Source of the DNA: Trifolium pratense | Taxonomy: Eukaryota > Streptophyta > Magnoliopsida > Fabales > Fabaceae | Direction of reading: 5' to 3' | Assembly (NCBI RefSeq): GCF_020283565.1 | Contig: NC_060060.1 | Coordinates: 63,969,257-64,033,256, forward strand | DNA: 64,000 bases | Shown: positions 44,934 through 58,949 of the stretch, one piece after another | Layout of the letters: every line of letters starts with the position of its first letter | Numbering within the stretch: the first letter of the stretch is position 1 | The notes under the pieces: model-generated | Seen by the model: only the letters and a program-made list of their open reading frames with translations | Told to the model about the DNA's origin: nothing | Databases searched by the model: none | Position numbers and translations under genes: made by a program

Positions 44934-46240
44934 AACATACTTCATTTGACCCAGTATTTGTGGTGCCAATCATGGTTGTCAGGATCGAGATCCCACTAAA
45001 GATCTTTGGGGTAAAGAAAGATCGTAGATCGTAGGATCGTAACAAGGATCGTAAGATCCCACAAATTTTCTTAAACATAAAAACTTCAATACTCTTTAAC
45101 ATAACCAAAATACTCTTTAACATAACTCTTTAAACAACATAACTTCAATACTCCTAGGGAATACGATTGAATAATTAGCAACCATTAATGAAATTAGTGA
45201 TACAGTTGATGAATAGAGATAGGGATGCAAGGCTCGATGCAAAATTCCCAGTTCCATATGATATTTTTGATACGCAATCATGTTTATAGGTGAAACTGTT
45301 CCTTTTCCCCACGTAATCAGGGTTAGATGCACAACGAGCAGCTTTTTAGGTGAAGCGGTTCGTTTTCGGGTCGGGTCGGTGTAATTTGAACCGGGTAAAA
45401 AAAAAACATATCAAATGGGTCGGGGCGAAACGGGTTGAATTGAATCTTTATAAACCCATAACTAAAACAACGCGTGGAAGATCTCTGCTTTCACGATCTT
45501 ACGATGTTTCTCTGCGCTTTCACGCGTTCCTCCATTCTTGCGATCTTCTCTGCGCTCCAGCACGGTGGCTCACCCCCAACACGTAAGATCGTGGGATCTC
45601 ACGATTTAACTATAGATCTTAACAACCATGGTGCCAATTGCTGCAAGGGCTATAAACACTTCCCGCCACAGGATCCTCACGAATAACCTGAACAGTTTTT
45701 TACTTTTTGGTAAAAGAGAGAATTTAATCACCAAAGAACTTTGCTTGAGATGGTTCGGGTCACTTTAGCTTAATCAAATGTCTTAGTTTGAATTTAGTTT
45801 TAGGAATGCATTAGCGTTAACATTCTTGAGGGAGAGTTTTGTCATCCATTGTAGGCTTATGTGCCTCGAGTGAAATCAATTGAGAATTGCAAAACTAAAC
45901 GCCCAACGCTAATGTTTTAGAGTACAATGTCATGAACTTATTTGTGAAGGATCTATAAACTATTGAGCTATTTTATTCATTATTTATTAAGTGGTGAATG
46001 ATCAATGCACCACTTTGGCATGCATTGCTAAAGTGGTAGAAAAGTGAAAGAGAGAGGAGAATTGACGAGAAAGATAGAGTGGATAGAGATGTGGAGAGTG
46101 TTCAAAGGTCAAACTCTAACCGAAGAAGAGGTGGATTCATATACGATCCAAACAGGCTAACATAAGCATTGCAATCCTTATTCATGATTGGAATAGTTGG
46201 TTCACAGCATAACAAATGGTTTAGAGTACAATTATACTTT
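44934..46240 (-). pseudogene. Partial duplicate of the PSD1 exon 9 region
   Basis: The pieces 44934-44970 and 45631-45692 together align with PSD1 exon 9 (35384-35307) at high but imperfect identity, including the splice-acceptor side 'aataacctgaacagttttttac'. Downstream, 45940-46010 ('gagctattttattcat..gtggtgaatgatcaa') and 46170-46240 ('ttggttcacagcataac..aaatggtttagagtac') recall the PSD1 intron at 35650-35720 and 36620-36690, in the same order. Exon 8 is missing. It is a non-functional segmental copy about 10 kb from the parent, split by the insertion at 44971-45630. Confidence 0.8.
44971..45630. mobile_element. hAT-like non-autonomous element, 660 bp
   Basis: Ends CATGGTTGTCAGGATC and the complement of ..TTAACAACCATG share CATGGTTGTYA. 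A perfect 8-bp target duplication GTGCCAAT flanks the element (44963-44970 and 45631-45638). Subterminal regions repeat GATCGTAGGATCGTA / GATCGTGGGATC words. No transposase is present. Confidence 0.88.
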
Positions 46241-47108
46241 ATGTTTGGTTCTTGTTTCACGTTTGAGTTGATCAAATGTGGTTCGACGAGAAATTAATTA
46301 TGTTTGATTGTCGTTTCTAAACTTGATTTAATTCTAAACCCGTTTCTTTCTTCTTTTTTTGATATAATTTCATGTCAATTCTACCTAAACCATATTAGTT
46401 TTCCAGCTTTGACATCAACATATATAAATATATACACACTAAGTTTTTTTTTTTTTTGAAAAGTATACGCACTAAGTTTTGGTTTCACGTTTAACTCACT
46501 TTTAATATATCCAACTATAAATTATTTTATCTCAATTTTACAAAATTAATTCGCTCAAAATCAATTTTTATTACAGAACTAAACAACACTAAAGACATAT
46601 TTGGTATCATGTTGCTGACACTACATGGTGACACTGTAGTTTTATTAAAACTCTAAAATGTAATTTTCTTAAAATTAAAATTGGCTTGTGACTGCGATTG
46701 AGAGAGGTTGAAATTATTTGATGTCAGAACTGACTTCAAACTATATTAGGCGGTACAATGAATTGGTGGTGAAAACCAAAAAATAAAATTATGATTGGCC
46801 CAAACTCTAAGATATATCTCTTTTACAAATTTTTACATTCAACTTTTTTTAATTAAAAATTAGTTTATATTCAACACATTTTTAAATAAGATCAATTTTT
46901 CAAATTAATATTTTTTTTTTTTTTTTGTAGATTAAATTAATTTTCCTATGACATACTTAAGCCTCCTCCATGACTTAACATTTAACAATACCGAATACGA
47001 CGCTCAAAAGTGCAATCTCGCGTGACAAATAACCGTCTCTCTTATAAGTATCACACTCTAGGTGGCGCGAAAATCAAAATCTACTGAAACTTGAAACCAC
47101 ACGCAGCA
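46241..47108. other. Intergenic upstream of MSH4
   Basis: AT-rich with a poly-T tract at 46910-46927 and the dispersed repeat copy at 46686-46790. The MSH4 leader is probably within 47040-47108. Nothing else recognised. Confidence 0.45.
46686..46790. repeat. Dispersed low-copy repeat, copy 3 of 3
   Basis: Shares 'gactgcgattgagagaggttgaa', 'atttgatgtcagaactgact' and 'ggtggtgaaaaccaaaa' with 30245-30355 and 6787-6890. Confidence 0.5.
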
Positions 47109-50100
47109 ATGGAAGACGACGGTGGAGAGGGTTCAAGCTTCATAGTCAGCATCATCGAAAATAGAGCTAAAGAGGTTCAGATCTTCGATTCTTCGTTAAT
47201 CTTTCTTCCATTTCCATTCAATAAACAAATCATTATCTTCACCATCTCTTTTTCTCTCTTCAGTTATTTTCCATTTCGCTTCAAGTTGATTATTGTAGTT
47301 GATTAATCGAGACGAAATTCACATTACTTCCAGGATTAATCTGTAGTTTTAATTGTTCTTATCGATCCATGCAGTGTTAGGATTTTCAGTTAAGCAAGCG
47401 TTAGAAATAGAAATCTAGATTTGATTTTCAAATTGCAATGTCAAATACTACATCATAGTTGTTATATACGATTTGCATTTATTTAATTATTTTCCGGATC
47501 ATTGTATTTAGTGGATTGCTTCTGAATGTGAAAAATGCATTTTATCATGTTTATAGATTCTGTTATCATTTAACTTTCTTTCCCTAATTCTTACCAGGTT
47601 ACAACTTACAAGCCAGATCGCATGCACTTTTTCATGTTCAAATAATTTTAACCACTATATATTCTGTTTTTGTTTTAATTATTATATTGTTAAGCGAAAT
47701 CAATGAAATTAGGTACTAATAGTAGAAATTTAATGTTTTCCCCAAATATCCGGCATTCCGGTTAATAGCCAATTTTCTATTTTGTAGTAATATGCCGATC
47801 AACTAATAATTCCGGGTAGTTCGTTCCTGGATTTTTTTTCTTACATTCTTCTAATAGCTATGAAAGAAATTTGAATTGAACATGGTAATTCATTTTGAAG
47901 AAGAAATCTAATGTGATCCGTAACTTGAAACAACTAATAAGTCAAATGGTAAATGAAAAGAGTGAAAACATGTCCTCAACTAATTTATGAACATTACAAA
48001 GGAACTTTTGCTTGTGAGGATTTCAGTGGTGTTCTGAGAAAGTTCATACACGTTCGAAAGGAATATTAACAAAGAATTGGTACATCAGTTGAAATTCCCA
48101 TGTTATGTATTTTTGTAACTTAAAAGAATGGGTCAGTAAATTTTTTAGAGTTTGATAACATTTTTGATGACTTCTAACGTATTAAGGAACTGGTTCAAGT
48201 TAAATAAATGAAATGTATAGTGCCTAACTGGGTTCAAATCAATTGATGATCTGACAGGTTGGATTAGCTGCTTTTGATTTGAGGTCTGCTTCACTGCACC
48301 TTTCACAATATATTGAAACAAGCAGTTCATATCAAAACACGAAGACGTTGCTGCATTTTTATGATCCCATTGTGATCATTGTTCCTCCAAACAAGTACAG
48401 TTCTACAAGTACAGTTACAGAATTGGTTGATAGATATTATGGTTCGGTTAAGAAGGTAATGTGACCATGTCTCTTTGTCTTTACATCCCTTCTCGTGGTT
48501 GTGTTTTTCAATGCAAAACTCTTGTGCATTATATGTCTGTCTGCGAAGTACATTTCATTTGGAGTCCTCTTATATGCAGGCAGTGTTGTCCCGTGGTTGT
48601 TTTGATGACACAAAGGTTTTATCACATACTTTTTGTCTTTCAATTGATTTCAAGATATAGGGTGCTATAACATTTTTTCCCTCAGAAATGCACTGAAGTT
48701 TTGTGTTTTAGGGCGCTATCTTAATAAAAAACCTAGCTTCTAAGGATCCTTCAGCACTTGGTTTGGACACTTATTACAAGCAGTATTATCTGTGCTTGGC
48801 TGCCGCTGCCGCTGCTTTAAAGTGGTACTACAGCCGTCTCAATTTATTTGTACTTTCTTAAGAAAATCATTAGTTATGCTATGCTCTTTCCGTAGGATAA
48901 ATAATCCTTTTTGACTAAAATATCCTTATGGGACTAGAGGTTTGACAGGACTGAAATTCATTTTTGACGGCTTGACAGGACAGAAGCAGAAAAAGGGATT
49001 GTTGTTACCAATCACTCATTGTCGGTATGTGTTGCATAATTTTTCCTTCATTGATGTTTTTTGAAGTTACATTAGTTAGCTGGAATGTTAAAAAACTATT
49101 GCTTATCTTGTCAACATTTCCTGCAAAAATAATATATGTTGATCCTTTTGACCTTTAAGTGTGGCAGCCTATTTTAAAGTTATGCTATCTTATGTGTAAA
49201 AATCATGCAAGTAGCATAATAGGATTTTATGCTGGCGCATCATGCATGCATCCACACATTTGTATGGATACAAATTCACATTTAAAATAATAAATGAATA
49301 AATCTCTTTCTTGGATATTGCAGATTACTTATGACACTAACATACTGCGATGCTATATCAGAAAATGCATTATATTTTTTTTGGATGTGCAAAACCCATA
49401 TGCAAGCTAGAAAAGAAGTTCTGTTTTATTTATTTATTTTGCATGATTCATTATACAAATCAATAAGCTTTAGGGTGCTTAGTAGTATACAATGTTCGCA
49501 GGAAGTATACTCTGTCAGCCTGTTGCTATATCTTTAAAATTTTCAGTACAAATCTTTATTGGACAATGCCCGAACTCTATACTTTTAAGTTCTTGTTTAC
49601 AAATCTCTCACATCAACTCTATATGTATATCAATCTGCACTTAGTGTGAGGAGGATTGAATTCCCCATTTTTGTGACGCATTTCTCTATTTCAGGTCACC
49701 TTTAATGGATCATTTGATCACATGAATATTGATGCAACCAGGTAAGCTTGCCTGCTCTTTTGAGCTGTAGCCATTCTTTACTGGTGACGGGTTAGTATAA
49801 ACTACATACATTAGCTTTCCCTAAAATAATATTCTACTGATTTGATCTCTCTTGATTCCCTAACCTTACTTTTGTCATATATTCTCAGTAATAAAATTTG
49901 GATAAAACGTCCATTATACATTATATATCTGTTCAGTCTCGAATAATGGATTTCGTGGTTCAAATTTAAATGCAGCGTCCAAAATTTGGAAATTATTGAT
50001 CCATTTCATTCTGCCCTACTGGGAACAAGCAACAAAAAGAGAAGTCTTTTTCACATGCTCAAGACAACTAAAACTATTGGAGGGTATGTGACGATTTACA

Positions 50101-50842
50101 CAAGTTTCCAGGCGCAGCATTGGTTGACTAACTTTATATTTGTTTCCTGCAGGACTAGGCTCCTTCGCGCCAATTTGTTGCAGCCTCTAAAAGACATTAA
50201 AACAATCAATGCTCGTCTTGATTGCCTAGTCAGTGTCACTCACATTTACTCAAATTTAACTATATGTTTCTTTGTCTGTTAACTTTTCAATTTTACCATT
50301 TTCACCTTTTTTTGCAAGTCTACCCTTACTAGTTACTATCTATCACAGTCCTGGTGTAAACTTTAGTGCTCTAGTCTGAAACTCCATTCATAACTGTGGT
50401 CTGATTTGAATTTTTTAAGCTTGAAAACTGCCTGACAGAGGTTTTACATTATTCATTCATGGTTATTTATTATGGCATGTCCTTTTATATTTCATTTTTT
50501 AGGATGAGCTGATGAACAACGAACAGCTATTTTTTGCTCTCTGTCAGGTTTTGCGTAAATTTCCAAAAGAGACTGGTAACTAAATAGTTAACTGACATTA
50601 GGCTTTATGAAGTTTATGCATTTTTTATAGTAATACATACAGACTGTATGATTTCAGATAGAGTATTATGCCACTTCTGCTTTAAGCCGAAGAAAGTTAC
50701 AATTGAGGCCATGTCAGTTGATCGTGCTAAAAAGAGTCAAGTGCTAGTATCAAGTGTAATACTCCTTAAAACTGCTTTAGATGCCCTTCCATTATTGTCT
50801 AAGGTACCTCTCCCTCCCTCTCTCTCTCTCTCTCTCTCACTC

Positions 50843-50912
<70 letters not shown>

Positions 50913-53900
50913 ACCCTAATTAGAGTTAGGTACTCCTAATAAACATAATTAACTGATGTTACAGATCTTTTCTTCTAATAAACATAACAGGCGCTTAAGG
51001 ATGCTAAAAGTTCCCTTCTCTCAAATATCTACACATCTGTTTGTGAAAATGAAAAATACGAACTCATTAAAAAAAGGTATGCTAAAGTTTTCTTATATGC
51101 CAAAGTGTACATGCAACTGTTACATGTTAGATGATGAAAACATTATTCCTTGACTTAGTATAGTTCTGAAGCTATAATGAGGGGAAAAGACTGACTAGAA
51201 AATTCAGAGAAAAATATTGCTAAATCAATATTCAACAAAGATTTGTTTACGACTGCATGACAAAATTAATATATGCGACGGAGTTCCTGATAAATATGAA
51301 TTGCTCCATCCTAGCGAATTTTTTGCACACAGTGCACAATAAGTTAAACCCTGTTGATTGGATCAAAAAAATTGTTTTCTACCCATTGCTTTTTAAATCT
51401 TGGATGTTTGATAGAAAGCTTCATACTCTAGATGGCAACATCCCACTGCAATGTAAACTATTTAATGAGTAATATACAATATACTAATTGATCCAAAAAA
51501 AGTAGTGCTTTTTACTGTGTATTTACATTTAATTCCAACTTAAAAAAAATAATAGGACCAATCAGTTCACATCTTTGAGAATTTTGTTATAGGATAGAGG
51601 AGATTATTGACGAAGATGTGCTTCATGCGCGGGTTCCTTTTGTTGCCTGCACTCAGCAATGCTTTGCTGTTAAGGCTGGAATTGATGGTCTCTTGGATAT
51701 TTCACGAAGATCATTTTGTGAAACCAGTGAAGGTTTATAAATATGGTTGCTTAAGTTTTCTTTCCTGTCAACAGTGTAATATTTCTTTGAATGCAACTCA
51801 CCATTTGAGGATATCCTAAAGCATCTGGTGTTTCTTGCACAGCTATCCACAATCTTGCAAACACTTATCGAGAGGATTTCAAGTTGCCAAATTTAAAGCT
51901 TACATTCAAAAACAGGCAGGGATTTCATTTTGTTATACCACAAAAGAATATTCAAGGAAAGCTTCCAAGCAAGTTCATTCAGGTTAGGGGTTGAATTTTT
52001 GTTGCTATATTTTTAAGAATATCCTTTTAAATGCCTCTTTTCCCTGATCCTAGTATTTTTCCCCCCTACCTGTACTAGGTTGTAAAACACGGGAACAACA
52101 TTCATTGCTCAACTTTGGAACTAGCATCTGTGAGTAATTTGATCATTTGAATTTCATTGACATATGAATTCTATTCGACTTACAATTATAATATCTAGAT
52201 AAAAATGGCCTATTCAAATGCATAATGCATTAATATGGAGTATACTTGTTTGATGACTGGTTGGAGTCTACAAATGTAAATGGCTTTAAATGTGGGTCAT
52301 TAAATTTGAATAAGATCTTGGTCAAGCTAACCGCATTGTTCCCAATAATGACGTTTGATGGATATATACCACAGAAGGATATGATCCCTCTGTTCCATCT
52401 ACTTCCGGCTAGTAATGGAGATTCTTTATTATGTATAAATGGCTCATATCCTAATGACATTTATAAATTATAATTTATAAGTGTCAGATTTGAATAGACA
52501 TTTAAGCTTTTCACTGGTGAAATCATCTTTGTTTTGTATATGGTTGGCCCAAGAATTTTTTTAACTCACAAAATGGTACGCATGATCCAAGCTAGCTTCT
52601 GATTTAAAATAGGCTTAACTATACATTTGGTCCCTTACGTTTATTTTAGATTTTAATTTAGTCCCTTACGTTTAAAAAGTATCAATTTGGTCCCTTACGT
52701 TTATTTTAGGTTTCAAGTTAGTCCTTTCCGTCAATTTTGTCACATGTGGCAGCCAATTTGCATATGTGGACTGACACGTGGCACTTGAACACAGTGACAT
52801 GTGTACTGTTCAAACTGTGTTAGTGACAAAACTAACGGAAAGGACTAACTTGAAACCTAAAATAAACGTAAGGGACCAAATTGATACTTTTTAAACGTAA
52901 GAGACCAAATTGAAACCTAAAATAAATGTAAGGGACCAAATATGTAGTTAAGCCTTTAAAATATAATGCATAAATGCAGCTTCATTTGTTTGATATGTCA
53001 CCACACTATAAGATGTTTTTTAGAAGCTTGTTTAGTCTCCTGAAAACTCCAATTTTATTTTATTTTAATGAAACTTGCAGTTGAATGCTAGGAATAAATC
53101 TGCAGCTGCAGAATGCTATACAAGAACAGAGTTTTGTCTGGAAGGTACTAGTACTTAATGTACTTCCAAGTGCCACCTTCCAATACAAACTTGCATGGGC
53201 CCGCTTGGGCATGTTTTCTTTTTTGTTCATTTGTGCATGAATTACACAACTTGCATTGACTTTGGCAATTCCAAGAAAGGAAACTATTGAAAGATCAATT
53301 TGAGTTGGAAAATTCAGGTTACTCCATGTGAGCAATAAACTTTTCTTGAAATAGTCTATATTCATTCTTGGCCATGGGATTTGAACTTGAAATGTAAGTT
53401 AGAATGAAGGTCTTCGTGAGAAATAATGAGAGACTCAAGTCACCATAACTATAATATATTATCTGTGTTAACCTGTTTGTTTAATGAATTGTTTTCCTGG
53501 AAAGGATTATATTATGGTCTTAGCTCCAGCATTTGATATAAGATTTTGACAAAAGAGTTGACATATTTCAAAGAAATATTGGTTATGTTAACTGGCAGTG
53601 TTTCCCATTATAAAATAACATTGGTTCTGTCTCTGAGGAGATTTAAACTCCTTCCCTCGAGATTAAAACGTCAAGGTCTTACCACTTAGCTGACACCTCA
53701 TGGACCAATAAAAAAACATTTTGAAGAGAAGATAGTAAAAACAATCCATTATTTTTCTTTTCTTCCCTCCATCCCTTTTTGCTTTCCATTTTCTTGTTTC
53801 ATCTTCTCAACTAAGTATTTTTTTAGGGTGGGATGTGGCGATCTTTTATTAGTATTATCCGACTAACTTTCAGGGGTACTACCTAATGTAAGCTTACAAG

Positions 53901-56693
53901 GTTAAATTAAGCAAGTTTAACTTGCAACAATTGTACATCAAATGGATTTTGTCTTCAGTAAATATTAAAACCGTAAATTTAATTATTAACAAACTGATAT
54001 GTAGATACAGGTCCTATATATTTAATTCCTTGCATTTGCAATATCTCATACTTTCAGGTATTGTATTTCCTTGGTATAAATGTATCTATTATAATAGAAA
54101 TTTTTGACAGAACTAATGGATGCGATTCGTGAGAATGTCTCTGCATTGACACTGCTAGCTGAGATCTTGTGCTTGTTAGATATGATTGTGAACTCTTTTG
54201 CTCATATGATCTCAACTAAGCCTGTCGATCAATATACAAGACCAGAATTTACGGGTATGAAAATTTGTAATTTCTGTAACATTTTTGAACTGCGATGGAG
54301 AAAACTCTTTATTGATATTTTATTTTATTTACTAGAGAGTGGGCCAATGGCAATTGATTCTGGTAGGCACCCAATCTTGGAGAGCATACACAATGATTTT
54401 GTTGTAAGTAATGAGCATATCCGGTAAACACTGTAATTTCCCCTAACATAGTGACACTTTTCATGTTCAAGGATCTCTGCACTTTTCTTATTGAGTAAAT
54501 TAATCTTTCGCGTTGCAGGCCAACAATATATTTCTGTCTGAAGCCTCAAACATGGTGATTGTGACAGGCCCTAATATGTAAGAAAATAGGATTGGTGGCA
54601 GTGAAACTTTAGATGAACTTTAACTGACCTAGACAATTACTATCCATCAGTCACGACTAAATGCTTTTAGTAAGAATGCGGAAGCGCTTATAGGCTTATT
54701 AGTGATAAGAAAACATAGCACAGAGTGTATAAAACAATTTTTTAGACGAGGTTGTCGCTTTTAAAAATCCAATAAACATTATATGTAGAAACTAGACTTA
54801 ATTAGGTGATGTAAGCAAACAATGCTTTAAAACCCAACATCGGTCTTTAAAATTATTATGTGTCACTTAACATTTTAAATATGAATTATTCGTGGACTAC
54901 AACTAATTTTATTTTTTGTATGGCTATCCGTTTAGATGAAGAGTATAATCTCGATATTTATTTCTATATTCCTTTTCCTCAGGAGCGGAAAGAGTACTTA
55001 CCTTCAACAAGTGTGTCTCATAGTTATTCTTGCTCAAGTTGGGTGTTACGTTCCTGCTCGCTTCTCAACTCTGAGGGTAGTTGATCGTGTTTTCACAAGG
55101 ATGGGTGCAGTTGATAATCTTGAATCAAACTCTAGCACGGTAAAATTTCTTGATGCATGTGTTTTTAGCTATTTGACTATGATCACATGGTTTTTAATTA
55201 TATATGAAGTTATCTGGAAGTGTAGTTCATGACAGAGATGAAAGAGACAGCTTTTATCATGCAGAATGTTTCACAGAGGTAACACTACCTTTTGATTTTC
55301 TTCACTCTTCTTGGCATGCATGACAGCTTTAAATGCTTTGTTTGATGCAGGAGTCTGATTGTTATGGATGAACTTGGTAGGGCTACTTCTTCATCTGATG
55401 GATTTGCAATTGCATGGAGTTGCTGCGAGCATCTTTTGTCACTTAGAGCGTAAGTGTTGCTTATTTTTTTATCATAGCCATTTTTAGCGAACTTTAATGG
55501 CATGGGTTTCTGATAACTAATAAATCAAAGGTCTTGGTTAGCTTTTCGATTTCCCATTATCTCAGTGGAAGATAAATGGATAAAAAATAGCAGACACTAA
55601 AACACTCAAAAACTTGGAGCTTAAATTTTCTTGACTGCTTTGGTATTTTTTTTAAAGACAACTGGAGACTGCAAAAGTTTTCCACATCAAAGGAACATAT
55701 TTATATAACTGACCTTCCTGTCTTCTGAGCCATATTTTTAATCTTCCTTCAGGTATACCATATTTGCCACTCATATGGAGAATATATCGGAATTAGCAAC
55801 AATCTATCCCAATGTCAAAATTCTTCACTTTCATGTCGAATTAAAAAACAACCATTTGGAGTTCAAGGTGGTATCTCTATGTTTTTTCTCTTGCATTGGA
55901 TGAATATCTGCAAACTAATACTCTTGTTTTTTACTTAGTTTCAACTTAAGGAAGGACCGAAACACATCCCCCATTATGGTCTTCTCTTAGCAGAAGTGGC
56001 AGGATTACCAAGTTCGGTTGTTGAGACTGCCAGAATGATCACATCAAGAATTTCAGAAAAGGTGATATATCATGCTTGCAAAAATAAGATGTTATTTTAA
56101 ATGAGGCACACTTTAAATCTCCATGAAAGAAAAGATAATCAAGTTTGATTCCTTAAATTATAAATACTCATTGAGGAAATTTCAGTGCAAACAGCAGAAT
56201 CAAGTGCTTAAATTTTTATGTGAAAACTCACACATGAATGCATATAAAGTTTGTAGTCAAACACACTGGCAAGATCATTCCTAAATAACATGTTCACTTC
56301 TACTAGTTTCATACAAACCGTTGTCTGAACAGGTTAATTAGCATTTTAATTTCATTAAGCTGTCATCACTATGATTGTGCCATCAATGAAAACATCTAAA
56401 TTGCACGAAATTGAGTGCTGCTTTTTTATTTTCATATCAATTGACATGTTAAGTATGCAGTGGACAACGGGCAAGTGTTAAACATAAACAGGCACTGACA
56501 CTAACGTATTGAATCACTCTGTCATCAGGAAAAGAAAAGGATGGAAGTCAACTGTTTGCAGAATCACTCAATACAGAGTGCTTATCATGTTGCACAAAGG
56601 TTGTTATGCCTGAAATATTCCAATCAAGATGAGGATACAATCCGGCAAGCTTTGCGGAATCTCAAGGAATACTGCATCAAGCAAAGGCTTTAA
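47109..56693 (+). CDS. MSH4: MutS homolog 4, meiotic recombination protein
   Basis: Twenty-four exons join in one frame to 790 residues (exon starts 47109, 48258, 48580, 48712, 48979, 49695, 49976, 50153, 50503, 50658, 50991, 51593, 51843, 52079, 53081, 54111, 54336, 54519, 54983, 55226, 55351, 55753, 55939, 56529). No extra residues or breaks were needed. Motifs include [49 protein letters not shown] and ATPase [14 protein letters not shown] (Lys557). The Walker B/signature motif is [15 protein letters not shown] (Asp630-Glu631), followed by [12 protein letters not shown]. It lacks the N-terminal mismatch-binding domain of MSH2/6 types, as MSH4 does. With MSH5 it stabilises crossover intermediates. 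Length is the plant MSH4 norm. The catalytic core appears intact. Confidence 0.97.
50809..50914. repeat. (CT)n(CA)n microsatellite in MSH4 intron 10
   Basis: A TC-rich tract of about 75 bp followed by about 13 AC units. It lies just after the exon 10 donor at 50804. Confidence 0.95.
52612..52954. mobile_element. MULE-type MITE in MSH4 intron 14, 343 bp
   Basis: Inverted ends GGCTTAACTA..TAGTTAAGCC with 'ggtcccttacgtttattttag' repeats in each arm. A perfect 9-bp target duplication TTTAAAATA lies at 52603-52611 and 52955-52963. It shares terminal layout (GGCTTAA, 'agggaccaa') with 41520-42666. Confidence 0.93.
53620..53710. repeat. tRNA-like repeat remnant in MSH4 intron 15
   Basis: 'gaggagatttaaactccttccctc' and 'accacttagctgacacctcatgg' resemble the 3' halves of other tRNA-derived repeats in the window. 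Confidence 0.35.
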
Positions 56694-58171
56694 AAATTGC
56701 ATTCGGACAATATTTTCAATGGGCTGATTCGTGTCAATATATGCAACTGTCCTTAGATTGAATAATTTTGGAAAAAACTGGACTACATTGCATCACTATT
56801 AGAACTTAGAAGTTTACTAGAGTTTAAGGGTAATGTTCTTTTTTCAGGACAAAAAAAAGATTGATCTATTCAATGTGCTAAAACTTAAAGTAGTTTTTGT
56901 GATTAAATATTCAACTTAGTATGACTAAGAAAACAATGGTTAATCAAAAAACTTCACATTGATAGATAAATGTTATACATTGAGAATTTCCCTCGTGCAG
57001 TAGTGCTAAAACTGACTAATAGTCAACTTTTTTCTATAACATTTTGATTGTCCAGGTACCAGGGATTACTGATAAGAAAACTTTTCTAACCATCCTTTGT
57101 ATAAGAACTAGCATGAGTTATAAATTTCTAAAGAACCAAAGGTCAACGATTGATGGAGGAAAAATGGTTAAGGCGTTTAATTAAAAGGGAGTTCCTAATT
57201 AAAACTTATTTTCATGCTAAATCGTCAAATGCTGTTAGCAATCAAATTTCTATTGGTCATTCATTATTATTTTCTTTCTAATTTTTTTCTACTATCAATT
57301 AATTTGTTAATGAATTTTGATTAACAGAGAATTTTAAAATAAAAATTTTCTTTCAAAAAATACATAGAATTATAGTGACAGTTTCACCAATATCACACGA
57401 GATAATTTTGTTAACTTGATGCACAAATGATTTCTTTTTCTTCTAGAAATAGCTGGATACTAACTCGAAATGAGTTTGTTTCAAAATTTAATAATATAGT
57501 ACCTTGACGAAAATAGTATATCAACGAGCAGAATAACTATAGATGAAAAATGTTGTATAAAGCGGAAAACTTTTACGCGGTCACAAAATTTGTCCTAAGG
57601 TTTAAACAAGTTCAAAGATAAATAAAAAAGGGTCAGGCTAACCGGTGCCCCGGGGCACCGGTTAAGGAAACCAAAAAAGGAAATTTTAAAATTGAAAATA
57701 ACACTTTTTAGACTTTCAAGGCATTGACTGCACAAACTTCAATATGATATTACTATATTTGGTTCCTTAAACAGTGCCCCGGGGGCACCGTTTAGCATTT
57801 TCCAATAAAAAAATGAGAAGGTTAACTTGTGCCCTTAAGGCACATGTTAAGAAGCCACATGAATCCGTGATTCACTTATGACGTTATGCTTATGCACCAA
57901 TTAATTTGGAGTAGGGAACAGAAATGAATGATATTGTTGGGACTTAACTTCTTTTCTCTTTTTAGTAAAAAAAAAAAAATTCTTTTTTCTCTCATTAATT
58001 TAAAATGCAAAATATTACCGTATGTTCTTAATACACGTGTTAAAAAGATACTAATATAAAAATATTCTTTTAAAATTATACATTTTATTTTTTAAATATT
58101 AAATTCTTTGTATTATTAAATACAAAACTTATTTTATTTAGATATCTTAACATAGGTTATTGTTAGTCAAT
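56694..58171. other. Intergenic downstream of MSH4
   Basis: MSH4 3' UTR, then AT-rich DNA with the palindromic MITE at 57637 and the MITE fragment at 57826-57855 (GTTAACTTGTGCCCTTAAGG). Confidence 0.5.
57637..57796. mobile_element. MITE with GC-rich palindromic termini
   Basis: Ends GCTAACCGGTGCCCCGGGGC and the complement of ..GGGGGCACCGTTTAGC. Each terminus is itself a hairpin (GGTGCCCCGGGGCACC). A half copy with 'aagtgtccgggacactagttagca' lies at 61340-61365. Confidence 0.75.
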
Positions 58172-58173
58172 TA

Positions 58174-58414
58174 CTACCTTCGTCCGTAACTATAACATCC
58201 TGATTGACCACATCACGTACGCCAATGCACAATTTTGATCACTAATATCTTTAATTCTTTATTAGTAAAAATTTAATATTTTGAAAATACTTATCAAAAC
58301 AAATTGAACAAGATCTTATATGCTAATATTTATATTTATTTATATATTATTAGAAAAACACGGTCAAAACAAGATAAACAAATGATATATTTTTGTCAGT
58401 AAGAACGGAGGCGG
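58174..58414. mobile_element. Stowaway-like MITE, diverged relative of 6984-7247
   Basis: Shares CGCAATGCACAATTTTGAT-type and CTTATATGCTAATATTTAT words in the same order. The ends are eroded (CTACCTTCGTCCGTAAC and AAGAACGGAGGCGG) and flanked by TA. Confidence 0.75.
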
Positions 58415-58949
58415 TAGAACTCAGTAGAAGATAGCATAACGAAAATTAAAAAGTTGTCGGTATTTGAGATGATAGAGGAGACCAACATGGGATTGCATTT
58501 GGCATGGTGGCCACTGTGTGGCGGTTAGTTTGTGGCACGAACGACAATGGCAATAAATATAAGAAGGATCTCACATCACATAAGGGCATGAAGCCAAATT
58601 TGGGATGTGCCCACAACTTTTTTCTAGTTAAACTGTCTCTGTAATCTTTCCAAATAAAGTGAAGCCAATAATTATCACCCATCCATCCAAATCATGCATT
58701 CACAATTTTTTTTTTTTTTTGTTCTTTTATCACGTGTTTCTTTTTAGTTTTGATGAGACACTCACGCTTCCACTATTGTGTTACTTATACTTTTCATCTT
58801 AACGCTTTAGTTTCTTTTCTTTTTTATGGTAAAGAATTCACAGCATTCTATTCATGATAATGTTATTGATACAATTAGATACATAAGTAAAAATATGGAA
58901 ATTAGAAAAAGACATGGTCACCCTTACAAAAGCATGAGCAATTAATGAG

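Noticed and set aside
50648..50923. Ser/Leu and Thr/His repeat protein
   Set aside because: Read-through of MSH4 exon 10 into the CT/CA microsatellite of intron 10.
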